Positions 7,808-17,232 are shown, numbered from the stretch's first letter. The stretch: DNA of 64,000 nucleotides from Streptomyces kronopolitis (GCF_014646275.1 NZ_BMND01000014.1:1-64000), one strand, 5' to 3'. A program made the numbers and translations. Notes: generated from the sequence alone by a model not told the origin.

Positions 7808-9954
7808 CGTGGGCTCTCCGATGCGGACGGCGAGGGCGACGGCGGGGCGTACGGCTTGATGGGCTGGGCCTCGATGGAGCCATCGGTGTCGATCTTGGGC
7901 AGCCTGGCCTCCGGCCTCGGCAGCAGGGCCGCCTTCGGGTCGATGCCGCCCTTCTCGTCGATCCCGTAGAGCGCGTTGTAGATGTTGCGCACCGCGGGAC
8001 CGGAGGCGCCGGAGCCCGTACCACCCTGGGCGATGGTCATGACGATCGTGTAGTCCTTGGTGTACGTCGCGAACCACGAGGTCGTCTGCTTGCCGTAGAC
8101 CTCGGCGGTACCGGTCTTGGCGTGCATCGGGATCTTGTCCTGGGGCCAGCCGCCGAACCGCCAGGCCGCGGTGCCCCGGGTGGCGACGCCGGCGAGGGCG
8201 CCGTCCATCTGCCCCAGGGTCTTCTTGCTGACCGGCAGTTTGCCGTGCGGGTGCGGCATGATCCGCTGGATGTGCTTGCCGTCGGGGCTGACGATCGCCT
8301 TGCCGACGGTCGGGTTGTAGAGCGTGCCGCCGTTGCTGATCGCGCCGTAGATGGTGGCCATCTGGATCGGCGTGACGAGGGTGTCGCCCTGGCCGATGGC
8401 GTAGTTGATCGAGTCGTAGGCGTGCAGCTTCATGCCCTCCAGGCAGCCCTCACGGGCGAGCTTGGTGCCGAAGTCCTTCTTCTTCGGCCAGGCCTTGGCC
8501 TGCTGGCACCAGCCGGCCTTGTTGGCCTTCCAGAACGCGTTCTTCCACCTGCGGTCGGGGACCCGGCCGGTGACCTCGTTGGGGAGGTCGATGCCGGTCT
8601 CCTTGCCGAGGCCGAACTGGTGGGCGGTCTTGTAGAACCAGTCGTTGGGGTCCTTCTTGGGCTTGTCCCCGCCGTCCTTCTTCCACTCCTCGTGCGAGAG
8701 CCGGTAGAAGACGGTGTCGCAGGAGACCTCCAGCGCCCGGCCCAGGCTGATGTCGCCGTGGCCCTCGCCCTCGAAGTTCTTGAAGGTCTGGCCGCCGATG
8801 CTGTACGAGCTGGTGCAGGGGTAGTGGCCGTTGAAGTCGTAGCCGGCGTTGACCGCGGCCGAGGTCGAGATGACCTTGAAGATCGAGCCGGGGGCGGCCT
8901 GCCCCTGGATGGCGCGGTTCAGCAGCGGGTAGTCGGAGTCCTTGCCCGTGAGGTGGGCGTAGTCCTTGCCGGAGATCCCGCCGACCCAGGCGTTGGGGTC
9001 GTAGCTGGGGTTGGAGGCCATCGCCACCACCCGGCCGGTCTTGGCCTCCATGACGACCACGGCGCCCGAGTCGGCCTTGTAGTTGGTGCCGGTGTTCTTG
9101 TCGAACTCCTTGCGGGCGTCCTTCATGGCCTGGTCCAGCTGCTTTTCCGCTATGGCCTGCACACGGGCGTCGATGCTGGTCACGACGCTGGCTCCGGCCC
9201 GGCCCTTCTCGCTCTTGGCCTGACCGATGACCCGGCCGAGGTTGTCGACCTCGTAGCGGGTGACGGCGGCCTTGCCGCGCAGCGCGCTGTCGTACGTCCG
9301 CTCCAGCCCGGACCGGCCGATCTGGTCGGAGCGCAGCAGCGGCGAGCGGGTGTCCTTGGCCTTGTTGATCTCGACGTCGGTGACCGGCGAGAGATAGCCC
9401 AGCACCTGGGCGGTGTTGGCGGTGCCGGGGGCGGCGTAGCGGCGGACGGCGGTGGGCTCGGCGCTGATGCCGGGGAAGTCCTCGGAGCGCTCACGGATCT
9501 GGAGCGCCTGCTGGGTGGTGGCCGCGTCGGTGATCGGGATCGGCTGGTAGGGCGAGCCGTTCCAGCAGGGCTGCGGCGTCTTGGAGTCGCACAGCCGGAC
9601 CTTGTCGCGGATCTCCTTCGCCGACATCCCGAGCACCCGGGCGAGCCGCCCGAGCACGGCCTTGCCGTCGTCCTTCATCTTCAGCAGGTCGGTACGGTTC
9701 GCGGAGACGACCAGCCGGGTCTGGTTGTCGGCCAGCGGCACGCCGCGGGCGTCGAGGATGGAGCCGCGGGTGGCGGGCTCGACGACCTGCTGGACGTGGT
9801 TGCTCCTGGCCTCGTTGGCGTACTCCTGGCCATTGCGGATCTGCAGATACCAGAGCCGTCCGCCGAGGGTGACCAGCAGGGAGAAGACCAGGATCTGGAT
9901 CGCGATGAGCCGGACGGTGACCCGGGAGGTCCGGGTTTCCGGGAGATTACTCAT
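7804..9954 (-). CDS. mrdA: Penicillin-binding protein 2 (class B transpeptidase)
   Basis: A 716-residue class-B PBP. An N-terminal anchor (VRLIAIQILVFSLLVTLGG) is followed by the dimerisation domain with RGSILDARGVPLADN and then the transpeptidase domain. The catalytic motifs are S-x-x-K in PGSIFKV, SCDTVFY in the SxN position, and KTG in HAKTGTAEV. It is about 70 residues longer than E. coli PBP2, mostly from inserts around the SxD region. The start is chosen at the ATG at 9954, which has GGAGG 11 bases ahead; an ATG at 9972 is possible but has no site. It crosslinks peptidoglycan together with RodA, encoded by the overlapping downstream gene. mreD ends 51 bases upstream. Confidence 0.95.
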   Translation of the reverse strand: MSNLPETRTSRVTVRLIAIQILVFSLLVTLGGRLWYLQIRNGQEYANEARSNHVQQVVEPATRGSILDARGVPLADNQTRLVVSANRTDLLKMKDDGKAVLGRLARVLGMSAKEIRDKVRLCDSKTPQPCWNGSPYQPIPITDAATTQQALQIRERSEDFPGISAEPTAVRRYAAPGTANTAQVLGYLSPVTDVEINKAKDTRSPLLRSDQIGRSGLERTYDSALRGKAAVTRYEVDNLGRVIGQAKSEKGRAGASVVTSIDARVQAIAEKQLDQAMKDARKEFDKNTGTNYKADSGAVVVMEAKTGRVVAMASNPSYDPNAWVGGISGKDYAHLTGKDSDYPLLNRAIQGQAAPGSIFKVISTSAAVNAGYDFNGHYPCTSSYSIGGQTFKNFEGEGHGDISLGRALEVSCDTVFYRLSHEEWKKDGGDKPKKDPNDWFYKTAHQFGLGKETGIDLPNEVTGRVPDRRWKNAFWKANKAGWCQQAKAWPKKKDFGTKLAREGCLEGMKLHAYDSINYAIGQGDTLVTPIQMATIYGAISNGGTLYNPTVGKAIVSPDGKHIQRIMPHPHGKLPVSKKTLGQMDGALAGVATRGTAAWRFGGWPQDKIPMHAKTGTAEVYGKQTTSWFATYTKDYTIVMTIAQGGTGSGASGPAVRNIYNALYGIDEKGGIDPKAALLPRPEARLPKIDTDGSIEAQPIKPYAPPSPSPSASESPR

Positions 9955-10005
9955 GGCGCGCAGCGCCTCCATGAGGGGTGGTGGTCGGATGGAGACGGGA
10001 GGGCG

Positions 10006-10719
10006 TCACAGTCGCTTGACCCCCTTGATGCGGCCCACCTTGTCGCGGGCGGACTTGCCGAGCAGGCCGCCGCGCTGGGTGCCGATGCCGGCGCCGGTGC
10101 GCAGGGACTTCATGGCGCCGCGGCTGGCCTTGAGGCCGGTGCCGGTGGTCAGCCAGCCGTACCCGGCGTCGCCGGCGGAGCCGCTCGTGCTGCCGGAGCC
10201 CTCGCCGGCCAGCAGATCGCTGTCCGTCTTCCGCGCCAGCGCCATCACCAGCGGGACGGTGAAGGGGGCCAGCAGCAGGTCGTAGAGGGTGGCGCTGAGC
10301 AGCAGCCCGACGATGCCGACGTGCCGGGCGGCGGTGTCGCCGACCAGCGCGCCGACGCCGGCGTACATCAGCGTCGAGCCGATGGCGGCGCCGATGACGA
10401 CGAGCAGCGGCAGCGTCGCCGAGCGGTGCCGGCCGGAGTCCGGGCGGGTCAGGCCCGCGGCGTAGCCGATGACGCAGAGCACCAGCGCGTAGCGGCCGAT
10501 GGCGTGGTCGGACGGCGGGGCGAGGTCGGCCAGCAGGCCGGCGAAGAAGCCGATGAGCGCGCCGCCGACATGGCCGTAGACCAGCGCCAGGGCGACCACC
10601 ACGAGCAGCAGCAGGTCCGGTACCGCGCCGGGGAGTTGCAGCCGGGCCAGGATCGTGACCTGGATGACGAGGGCGACGACCACCAGCGGGGCCGAGAGCA
10701 GGATCCGGTTGATGCGCAT
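10006..10719 (-). CDS. mreD: Rod shape-determining protein MreD
   Basis: A 237-residue membrane protein. The first 170 residues hold five to six hydrophobic segments (LLSAPLVVVALVIQVTILA, LLLLVVVALALVYG, IGFFAGLLADLAPP, TLPLLVVIGAAIGSTLMYAG, LLLSATLYDLLLAPFTVPLV) in the usual MreD pattern with the FxGLLxDL motif. The last 60 residues are a hydrophilic Gly/Ser/Lys tail that is typical of actinobacterial versions but not of short proteobacterial ones. MreD is part of the MreBCD complex that organises wall synthesis; in Streptomyces that complex builds the spore wall. Its ATG lies 3 bases after the mreC stop, so the two are translated together. Confidence 0.93.
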   Translation of the reverse strand: MRINRILLSAPLVVVALVIQVTILARLQLPGAVPDLLLLVVVALALVYGHVGGALIGFFAGLLADLAPPSDHAIGRYALVLCVIGYAAGLTRPDSGRHRSATLPLLVVIGAAIGSTLMYAGVGALVGDTAARHVGIVGLLLSATLYDLLLAPFTVPLVMALARKTDSDLLAGEGSGSTSGSAGDAGYGWLTTGTGLKASRGAMKSLRTGAGIGTQRGGLLGKSARDKVGRIKGVKRL

Positions 10720-10722
10720 CGG

Positions 10723-11655
10723 TCAGCTCCTGGGAGAGGCGCTCGCGGAGGGGGAGGCCGTGACGGTGACCGTCGGTGTCGGCTTGGGCTTGGCGGGCCG
10801 CGGCGGCAGCACGGTGTCACGCGGGTCCTCGCGGGGCGGCTGGACCACGACGCCGACGATGTCGAGCTGGGAGAAGGCGACGAAGGGCCGGACCTGGAGG
10901 GTGCGGGTCAGATCGCCGTTGAACGGCTCGACCCGTACGACCCTGCCGACCGGCACCCCCGGCACGAACGGCTTGTCCTTGCTGGAGCCGAAGGTGACCA
11001 GGCGGTCGCCCTTCTTGATGTTGGCCCGGCCGTTGAGCAGCTGCACGCGCAGCGAGCGCACGCCCTGCCCGTTGGCGAAGCCGATCTCGTTGGTCTTCTC
11101 CATGCGGGTGCCGACGGTGAAGTCCGGGTCGGCGGCCAGCAGGACCGTGGAGGTGCTGGGGCCGACGGTGGTGACCCTGCCGACCAGGCCGTCGCCGTTG
11201 AGCACGGTCATGTCGCGGGCGATGCCGTCGCGGCTGCCGGCGTCGATGGTGATGGTCCAGGAGAAGCCCTGGGCCGAGCCGATGGCGATGACCTGGGCGC
11301 CCTTGATGGCGTACTGGCCGGTGCCGGCGGTCTTGAGGATCTTGTCCAGCTCGGCGGCGCGGGCGCGGTTGCGGTCGGAGGAGCCGAGCTTGGCCTTCAG
11401 CGCCTCGTTCTGGTGCTCCAGCGTGCTGATCCGGTCGTGCCGCCGGCCGGAGTCGCGTACCGCGCCCACGGCGTTGCCGACCGGGTCGACGACGCGGGCG
11501 ACACCGCTTTCGACCGGCCCGAAGGCGGAGGCGGCGGCGTGCCGGGCACCATCGAGCGGGGACTGTTCGCCGCCGCGGATATCGACCGTGATCAGCGCGA
11601 ACGCGATCGCGACCAGCAGCACCAGCAGCAGCCGGCTCTCTCGTGTGTCCCTCAC
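10723..11655 (-). CDS. mreC: Rod shape-determining protein MreC
   Basis: A 310-residue protein with one N-terminal membrane anchor (RLLLVLLVAIAFALITVDIRGG), a coiled-coil stretch around residues 75-110 (DRISTLEHQNEALKAKLG), and the two beta domains of MreC with the conserved GRVTTVGPSTSTVLLAADPDFTVG and KKGDRLVTFGSS segments. The Pro/Thr/Ser tail after about residue 270 is variable. It sits outside the membrane and links MreB and MreD to the PBP2/RodA pair. The start is the ATG at 11655. It is separated from mreB by 241 bases, so mreB may also have its own transcript, as reported in S. coelicolor. Confidence 0.95.
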   Translation of the reverse strand: MRDTRESRLLLVLLVAIAFALITVDIRGGEQSPLDGARHAAASAFGPVESGVARVVDPVGNAVGAVRDSGRRHDRISTLEHQNEALKAKLGSSDRNRARAAELDKILKTAGTGQYAIKGAQVIAIGSAQGFSWTITIDAGSRDGIARDMTVLNGDGLVGRVTTVGPSTSTVLLAADPDFTVGTRMEKTNEIGFANGQGVRSLRVQLLNGRANIKKGDRLVTFGSSKDKPFVPGVPVGRVVRVEPFNGDLTRTLQVRPFVAFSQLDIVGVVVQPPREDPRDTVLPPRPAKPKPTPTVTVTASPSASASPRS

Positions 11656-11852
11656 GTGCGGCGGCCGTGTCCTTCCTCGTAGGACCGGCCGGCTGCGGGC
11701 CCCGCCGGTCTCGTTCGGGAGTTGAGCGTTGTGCCTGATGTGACGGTGCCGGATGGTGAAGCGTCAGGCGCCGTGTCTGTTGGGATGTGTGCCTGTATAT
11801 CAGCGATCCGGCGGACGGATCGGCCGCTGCCGCCGTGGCGTCCGGCCGCCGT

Positions 11853-11870
11853 GGCCGCCGGGTGGCGGCC
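11853..11870 (-). terminator. Weak hairpin between mreB and mreC
   Basis: A GGCCGCC/GGCGGCC stem of 7 base pairs with a 4-base loop lies 27 bases after the mreB stop. It has no U-tract, so it may only partly stop transcription, which would fit mreB being made in excess over mreC and mreD. Support is the inverted repeat alone. Confidence 0.3.
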
Positions 11871-11896
11871 GCGGCGCCGGACGGACCCGGCGGGTG

Positions 11897-12928
11897 CTAC
11901 CGGCGCGGCTGGGAGTCGAGGACCTGCTGGAGCGCCTCGAACTCCTCCACGCACTTGCCGGAGCCCAGCGCGACGGAGTCGAGCGGGTCCTCGGCGATGT
12001 GGATGGGCATACCGGTCTCGCGGCGCAGCCGCTCGTCGAGGCCGCGGAGCAGGGCGCCGCCTCCGGTGAGCACGATGCCGCGGTCCATGACGTCGCCGGA
12101 CAGCTCCGGCGGGCACTTGTCGAGGGTCGTCTTGACCGCGTCGACGATGGAGTTGACCGGCTCCTCGATGGCCTTGCGGACCTCGGCCGCCGAGATCACG
12201 ACGGTCTTCGGCAGGCCGGAGACCAGGTCGCGGCCGCGGATCTCGGTGTGCTCGTCCTGTTCGAGGTCGTACGCCGAGCCGATGGTGATCTTGATGCTCT
12301 CGGCGGTGCGCTCGCCCAGCAGAAGGCTGTACTCCTTCTTGATGTGCTGGATGATCGCGTTGTCCAGCTCGTCGCCGGCCACCCTGATGGACTGGGCGGT
12401 GACGATGCCGCCGAGCGAGATGACCGCGACCTCGGTGGTGCCGCCGCCGATGTCCACGACCATGTTGCCGGTGGCCTCGTGGACCGGCAGACCGGACCCG
12501 ATCGCGGCGGCCATCGGCTCCTCGATGATGTGCACCTGGCGCGCGCCGGCCTGGGTCGAGGCCTCGATGACGGCACGGCGCTCGACTCCGGTGATGCCGG
12601 AGGGCACACACACCACGACCCGCGGGCGGGCCAGGTAGCGCCGCTTGTGGATCTTGAGGATGAAGTAGCGGAGCATCCGCTCGGTGATCTCGAAATCGGC
12701 GATCACGCCGTCTTTCAGGGGCCGTACGGCGACGATGTTGCCGGGCGTGCGCCCGATCATCTTCTTCGCCTCAGCACCTACCGCGAGGATTCCGCCGGTG
12801 TTGGTGTTGATGGCCACGACCGACGGTTCGTTGAGAACGATTCCGCGGCCCCTGACGTACACCAGCGTGTTGGCGGTCCCGAGGTCGACAGCCATGTCAC
12901 GGCCGATGAACGACATGTTGTTCCCCAT
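11897..12928 (-). CDS. mreB: Rod shape-determining protein MreB (actin homologue)
   Basis: A 343-residue bacterial actin. The nucleotide-binding motifs are all present: phosphate-1 DLGTANTLVYV near residues 15-25, VVDIGGGTTEVAVISLGG (phosphate 2), and the adenosine motif VLTGGGALLRGLDERL. The connecting GVERRAVIEASTQAGARQVHIIEEPMAAAIG is nearly invariant. It polymerises under the membrane and, in Streptomyces, directs spore-wall thickening. The ATG at 12928 is the natural start (MGNNMSFIGRDMAVDLG); MSFIGRDMAVDLG from a second ATG 12 bases later is also possible. The gene is the promoter-proximal member of the mreBCD-mrdA-rodA series. Confidence 0.97.
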   Translation of the reverse strand: MGNNMSFIGRDMAVDLGTANTLVYVRGRGIVLNEPSVVAINTNTGGILAVGAEAKKMIGRTPGNIVAVRPLKDGVIADFEITERMLRYFILKIHKRRYLARPRVVVCVPSGITGVERRAVIEASTQAGARQVHIIEEPMAAAIGSGLPVHEATGNMVVDIGGGTTEVAVISLGGIVTAQSIRVAGDELDNAIIQHIKKEYSLLLGERTAESIKITIGSAYDLEQDEHTEIRGRDLVSGLPKTVVISAAEVRKAIEEPVNSIVDAVKTTLDKCPPELSGDVMDRGIVLTGGGALLRGLDERLRRETGMPIHIAEDPLDSVALGSGKCVEEFEALQQVLDSQPRR

Positions 12929-13150
12929 GAGGATACGTCTGGCCTTCCCAACTGGAGCGAATGCTTACTGGAGGTCGGCAGGAGGTGATGCGCTGCGAGG
13001 CGCGGAAGCCTCCATGGTAGTTCGTGGTGGGCCCACTCGAACACGTCGGGAGGCTGTTCCGCCATTGTCAGCCGTACACGTTCCCGGCCCCCTCAATGGT
13101 GACGTCGTGTCGCGGTGATGCGTTCCCCCGATCGTGTCGTATACACCAAA

Positions 13151-13178
13151 GGGCGACCGACGTTTTTCTCGGTCGCCC
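13151..13178 (-). terminator. Terminator of ndk
   Basis: A perfect 10-base-pair stem (13151-13160 with 13169-13178) around an 8-base loop lies 33 bases after the ndk stop, and on the minus strand it is followed by TTTGGTGT. It separates ndk from mreB, which is read in the same direction. Confidence 0.75.
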
Positions 13179-13210
13179 CTGGTCACGAGGGGTATACAGC
13201 TGATGAGGCG

Positions 13211-13624
13211 TCAGGAAATCCCGGGGAAGAAAATCTTGATCTCGCGCTCGGCGGACTCTTCGGAATCCGAGGCATGGATCAGATTCTCCCGGGTGATCGT
13301 TCCGAAGTCCCCACGAATGGACCCACTCGGTGCGGCAATCGGGTCAGTCGGACCGGCCAGCGCCCGCACGCCTTCGATCACCCGCTCGCCCTCGACGATC
13401 ATCGAGACCACCGGACCGGCGGACATGAAGGCGACCAGCGGCTCGTAGAACTCCCGGCCGACGTGCTCGGCGTAGTGCTGCTCGAGAAGGGACCGGTCCA
13501 GGGTCCGCATCTCCAGCGCGCTGATCGTCCAGCCTGCCTTCCGCTCGATACGGCCGAGGATCTCGCCGATCAGACCCCGCTGGACGGCGTCGGGCTTGAG
13601 GAGGACGAGGGTGCGCTGGCTCAC
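13211..13624 (-). CDS. ndk: Nucleoside-diphosphate kinase
   Basis: A 137-residue enzyme, the usual size, that transfers the gamma-phosphate of ATP to other nucleoside diphosphates through a phosphohistidine. The N-terminus QRTLVLLKPDAVQRGLIGEI is diagnostic. The active-site His is residue 117 in ENLIHASDSEESAEREIKIFF (family consensus NxxHGSDS; here Ala replaces Gly). The GTG at 13624 is used because AGGGAG lies 7 bases upstream and the protein then begins SQRTLVLLKPD; a longer open frame to 13969 has no support. It has its own terminator at 13151-13178. Confidence 0.97.
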   Translation of the reverse strand: MSQRTLVLLKPDAVQRGLIGEILGRIERKAGWTISALEMRTLDRSLLEQHYAEHVGREFYEPLVAFMSAGPVVSMIVEGERVIEGVRALAGPTDPIAAPSGSIRGDFGTITRENLIHASDSEESAEREIKIFFPGIS

Positions 13625-13767
13625 GGAGGGACTCCCTGGATATGAACAATGGTCAGCGGGTGCACTGAGGCTACAGGGGCGCGCCCACCAGCCGTCACCC
13701 GCCCACCCGGCGGGCCCGCGCCGCGGAACGCGCCCCCGGGAGGTGCTCCGCGGGGGCGCGTCGCGGG

Positions 13768-14112
13768 TCAGCCCGCGGTCGTGGCCTCGGCCGCCCAATG
13801 GGCCTTCGCCGCATCGATCTTGCGGCCGTAGTGGACCGACGCCCACCACAGGGCCGCGAAGACCCCGCCGAGGAAGAACATCGTGGGGATCACGAAGCCG
13901 CTGGCGATCAGGGCGAGCTGCAGCAGCCAGCCGAGCTGGACACCACCCGGACGGGTCAGCATCCCGCACAGCAGGAGGCTCAGCAGCATCGCGATCCCGC
14001 TGACCGTCCAGATCGTGGCCGTCGGGAGGTCGGACATCTGCATCGCCACCAGGCCGGCGAAGCCGATGACGAAGAATTCACCTATCAGGGTGCTCGCACA
14101 CAGCGTGCGCAC
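13768..14112 (-). CDS. DUF4233 domain membrane protein
   Basis: A 114-residue protein with four hydrophobic segments (LIGEFFVIGFAGLVAMQ, IWTVSGIAMLLSLLLCGML, LGWLLQLALIASGFVIPTM, FFLGGVFAALWWASVHYGRKI). The R-T-L-C-A-S-T-L-I-x-E start and the GWxLQ and HYGRKID motifs match DUF4233, a family nearly always found between folC and ndk in actinobacteria. Its GTG start lies 2 bases after the folC stop, so it is translated with folC. Function is unknown. Confidence 0.88.
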   Translation of the reverse strand: MRTLCASTLIGEFFVIGFAGLVAMQMSDLPTATIWTVSGIAMLLSLLLCGMLTRPGGVQLGWLLQLALIASGFVIPTMFFLGGVFAALWWASVHYGRKIDAAKAHWAAEATTAG

Positions 14113-14114
14113 GG

Positions 14115-15629
14115 TCAGCCCCTTCCCATCAGCAGCCGGGCCTCGCCGACCGTGATCACCGAACCGGTCACCAGCACCCCGGCGCCGGAGAACTCGCCCT
14201 CCTCCTCGGCGAGGGTGATCGCCACCTCCAGGGCGTCGTCGAGCCGCGGCTCGACCTGCACCCGCTCGGCGCCGAAGACCTCGACCGCCACGGCCGCCAG
14301 CTCGTCCGGGTCCATCGCACGATGGCTGGAATTACGCGTCACCACGACCTCGGCGAAGATCGGCTCGAAGGCCTCCAGGAAACCCCGGACGTCCTTGTCC
14401 GCGCTGGCGCCGACGACGCCCACCAGCCGGCTGAAGCCGAAGGCCTCGGTGACCGCCTCGGCGGCCGCCCCGGCACCGGCCGGGTTGTGCGCCGCGTCCA
14501 GCACTACCGTGGGGCTGCGCCGCACGACCTCCATCCGGCCGGGCGAGGTGACGGCGGCGAACGCGGAGCGGATGGTGTCGAGGTCGAGCGTGCGGGCGTG
14601 CTCCGAGCCGACGCCGAAGAAGGCCTCCACCGCGGCGAGCGCCACCGCGGCGTTGTGCGCCTGGTGGGCGCCGTACAGCGGGAGGAAGATCTCCGGGTAC
14701 TCGCCGCCCAGCCCGCGCAGGGTCAGCATCTGGCCGCCGACCGCGACCTCGCGGGAGATGACCCCGAACTCCATGCCCTCGCGGGCGACCGTGGCGTCCA
14801 CCTCGACCGCGCGCTTGAGCATCACCGACGCCGCGTCCACCGGCTGCTGGGCCAGGACGACCGTGGCGTCCTTCTTGATGATCCCGGACTTCTCGCCGGC
14901 GATCTGCTCGGGCGTCTCCCCCAGCCGGTCGGTGTGGTCCAGGGAGATGGGGGTGATCACGGCGACATCGCCGTCGATGACGTTGGTCGCGTCCCAGGTG
15001 CCGCCCATGCCGACCTCGACGACCGCGATGTCCACGGGGGTGTCCGCGAAGGCGGCGTACGCCATCGCCGTCAGCACCTCGAAGAACGACAGGCGGTACT
15101 CCTGCTGGGCGTCGACCATCTCCACATACGGGGCGATGTCGCGGTAGGTCTCGATGAACCGCTCGGCGGAGATCGGCTCGGCGTCCAGGCTGATCCGCTC
15201 GGTGATCGACTGGACGTGCGGGCTGGTGTAGCGGCCGGTGCGCAGCTCGAAGGCGGACAGCAGGGCCTCGATCATCCGGGCCGTGCTGGTCTTGCCGTTG
15301 GTACCGGTGATGTGGATGGACGGATACGCCCGTTGGGGCGAGCCGAGGATGTCCAGCAGCGCCGCGATGCGCTGCACCGACGGGTCGAGCTTGGTCTCGC
15401 CCCAGCGGCCGGCCAGCTCCTCCTCGACCCCGCGCAGCGCGCGGTCGACCTCGGGGTCGGCCGGACGGGCCGGGATCCCGTCCCCCTGCGGCGGCCCGGC
15501 CTGGGCGCGCAGGGTCCGGCTGCCGGCCTCGATCACCGCGAGATCGGGGTCTTTGTCGGTCTCCGTCTCGACCATGTCGTCGAAGGCGTCGTTCGGGTCG
15601 GGGTCGTCATTTTCGGGGCGCTCGCTCAC
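14115..15629 (-). CDS. folC: Bifunctional folylpolyglutamate synthase / dihydrofolate synthase
   Basis: A 504-residue Mur-ligase-family enzyme that adds glutamates to folates. The P-loop HITGTNGKTSTARMIEALL, the SPHVQSITERISLD loop, GMGGTWDATNVIDGDVAVITPISLDHTDRLG, GEKSGIIK (with the carbamylated-Lys region) and VVLDAAHNPAGA are all present. The first 55 residues are a hydrophilic acidic leader seen in streptomycete FolC. The GTG at 15629 (SERPENDDPDPNDAF) is preferred to an ATG at 15698 because the added residues look like non-coding sequence, although neither has a strong ribosome-binding site. valS lies about 3 kb upstream beyond an inserted PBP gene and membrane-protein gene. Confidence 0.94.
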   Translation of the reverse strand: MSERPENDDPDPNDAFDDMVETETDKDPDLAVIEAGSRTLRAQAGPPQGDGIPARPADPEVDRALRGVEEELAGRWGETKLDPSVQRIAALLDILGSPQRAYPSIHITGTNGKTSTARMIEALLSAFELRTGRYTSPHVQSITERISLDAEPISAERFIETYRDIAPYVEMVDAQQEYRLSFFEVLTAMAYAAFADTPVDIAVVEVGMGGTWDATNVIDGDVAVITPISLDHTDRLGETPEQIAGEKSGIIKKDATVVLAQQPVDAASVMLKRAVEVDATVAREGMEFGVISREVAVGGQMLTLRGLGGEYPEIFLPLYGAHQAHNAAVALAAVEAFFGVGSEHARTLDLDTIRSAFAAVTSPGRMEVVRRSPTVVLDAAHNPAGAGAAAEAVTEAFGFSRLVGVVGASADKDVRGFLEAFEPIFAEVVVTRNSSHRAMDPDELAAVAVEVFGAERVQVEPRLDDALEVAITLAEEEGEFSGAGVLVTGSVITVGEARLLMGRG

Positions 15630-15783
15630 GCCGACCAGTCTACGAGGCCCCTCCGACAGCGGTGCGCTGAGCTGCCCGCGCCGAGACCGCGCCGTCACCC
15701 CGCGGCCGGCCGGCCCGGCAGGGGCCGGGATCAGCCCCGGCCGGGGCCCGGATCCCGGGCGCCCGGCCGGCGCCGCGCCGCCG

Positions 15784-17232
15784 CTACTGCAGTGCCGCCT
15801 TCATCATGGCCCGCGCGATCGGGCCCGCCAGACCGTTGCCGGAGACCTCGTTGCGGGCGGCGTGCCCGTCCTCGACCATCACGGCCACCGCCACCTGGTG
15901 CCCCTTGCCGTCCTCGGCGTACGAGACGAACCAGGCGTAGGGCGTACCGCTGTTGTCCACGCCGTGCTGGGCGGTACCGGTCTTGGCGCCGACGGTCAGT
16001 CCGTCGATCTTCGCGCCGGCCCCGGTGCCCTTGTCCACCACCGTCTGCATGGCCGACCGCAGCTGCTCCGCCGTGCGCCCCGACATCGCCTTGCGGTAGG
16101 TCTTCGGGGAGTTCTCCTGCACGGTGTTGCCGCCGCCGTCGGTCAGCTTGTCGACCAGCTGCGGGGTCTTCAGCTCGCCGCCGTTCTGGATGGCCGCGGA
16201 GACCATCGCCATCTGGAGCGGGGTCGCCTGGTCGTTGAACTGGCCGATGCCGGACAGGGCGGTCTGCGCGTCGTCCATGTCACCGGGGAAGACGCTCTTG
16301 GCGGCCCGCACCGGGGTGTCGACCTTGCCGTCGTTGAAGCCGAGCTTCTCGGCCTGCGCCTTCACCTTGTCCTTGCCCAGGTCCACGGCCATCTTCCCGA
16401 AGACGGTGTTGCAGGAGTACTGGAGCGCGGTGCGGATGTTCGCGTTCTTGCAGGGCGCGGAGGCGTTCTCGTTGGGGAGCTTCTTGCTGGTGTGCGGGAG
16501 GGTGTACGGGTCGGGACTGTCGGTGGGCTCGTCCACCGAGGAGTACAGGCCGTTCTCCAGCGCGGCCGCCGCCACCACCAGCTTGAAGGTGGAGCCGGGC
16601 GGCAGCGGCTGCCGCAGCGCCCGGTTGACCTCGGGGCTGTCCGGGTCGTCGGACAGCTTCTGCCACGCCTTCTGGTCGGCGCCCGAGGACCCGGCGAACT
16701 TCCCGGGGTCGTACGAGGGCGTGCTGACCATCCCGAGGATCCGCCCGGTGGCCGGGTCCATCGCGACGGCCGCGCCCTTCTTGCCCCCCAGCGCCCGGTA
16801 GCCGGCCTGCTGCACCTTCGGGTCGATGGTGGTGGCCACGTCGCCGCCCTTGGCGCGCTCGCGGGTCAGCGCGTCGACCGGGCTCTGCAGCCGGCTGTCG
16901 GAGCCGTCGAGCAGGTCGCCGTAGAGGCTCTCCAGCTGGTTGCTCCCGTAGATCTGCGAGGTGAAGCCGGTCACCGGCGCGTACATCGGGCCGTCCTTGT
17001 ACGTCCGCTTGTACTTGAGCGTCGAGTCGGTCGCGGCGGAGCCGGTGACCGGCTCCCCGCCGACGAGGATGTTGCCCAGCGGCGCGGAGTACTTGCCGAT
17101 CGCGACCCGCGGATTGTGCGGGTCCTCCTTGTAGTCACTGGCCTTGGCCCCCTGGATCCAGGTGGCCCAGCCCATCAGTGCGAGGATCAGTGCGAGACAG
17201 AAGATCGCGGCCCGTCGCAGGGGTTTGTTCAC
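15784..17232 (-). CDS. Class B penicillin-binding protein (PbpA-like transpeptidase)
   Basis: A 482-residue, single-anchor PBP (anchor AAIFCLALILALMGWATWI at residues about 8-26). The transpeptidase motifs are SxxK in PPGSTFKLVV, SxN in YSCNTVFG and KTG in GAKTGTAQH. The dimerisation region is short, with GDVATTIDPKVQQAGYRAL leading into the catalytic domain, a layout like PbpA/PBP paralogues that work with FtsW in actinobacteria rather than like PBP2 of the mre cluster. The start is the GTG at 17232 with GGAGGA about 10 bases ahead. No cognate FtsW or serine/threonine kinase lies nearby, so its partner is unknown. From memory, S. coelicolor has no PBP between folC and valS, so this gene may be an insertion here. 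Confidence 0.92.
   Translation of the reverse strand: MNKPLRRAAIFCLALILALMGWATWIQGAKASDYKEDPHNPRVAIGKYSAPLGNILVGGEPVTGSAATDSTLKYKRTYKDGPMYAPVTGFTSQIYGSNQLESLYGDLLDGSDSRLQSPVDALTRERAKGGDVATTIDPKVQQAGYRALGGKKGAAVAMDPATGRILGMVSTPSYDPGKFAGSSGADQKAWQKLSDDPDSPEVNRALRQPLPPGSTFKLVVAAAALENGLYSSVDEPTDSPDPYTLPHTSKKLPNENASAPCKNANIRTALQYSCNTVFGKMAVDLGKDKVKAQAEKLGFNDGKVDTPVRAAKSVFPGDMDDAQTALSGIGQFNDQATPLQMAMVSAAIQNGGELKTPQLVDKLTDGGGNTVQENSPKTYRKAMSGRTAEQLRSAMQTVVDKGTGAGAKIDGLTVGAKTGTAQHGVDNSGTPYAWFVSYAEDGKGHQVAVAVMVEDGHAARNEVSGNGLAGPIARAMMKAALQ

Noticed and set aside
8122..11682. Plus-strand open frame of 1186 codons
   Set aside because: It runs antisense to mrdA, mreD and mreC, is Gly/Ala/Val/Asp-rich without any motif, and has no ribosome-binding site; it is a product of GC-rich codon bias.
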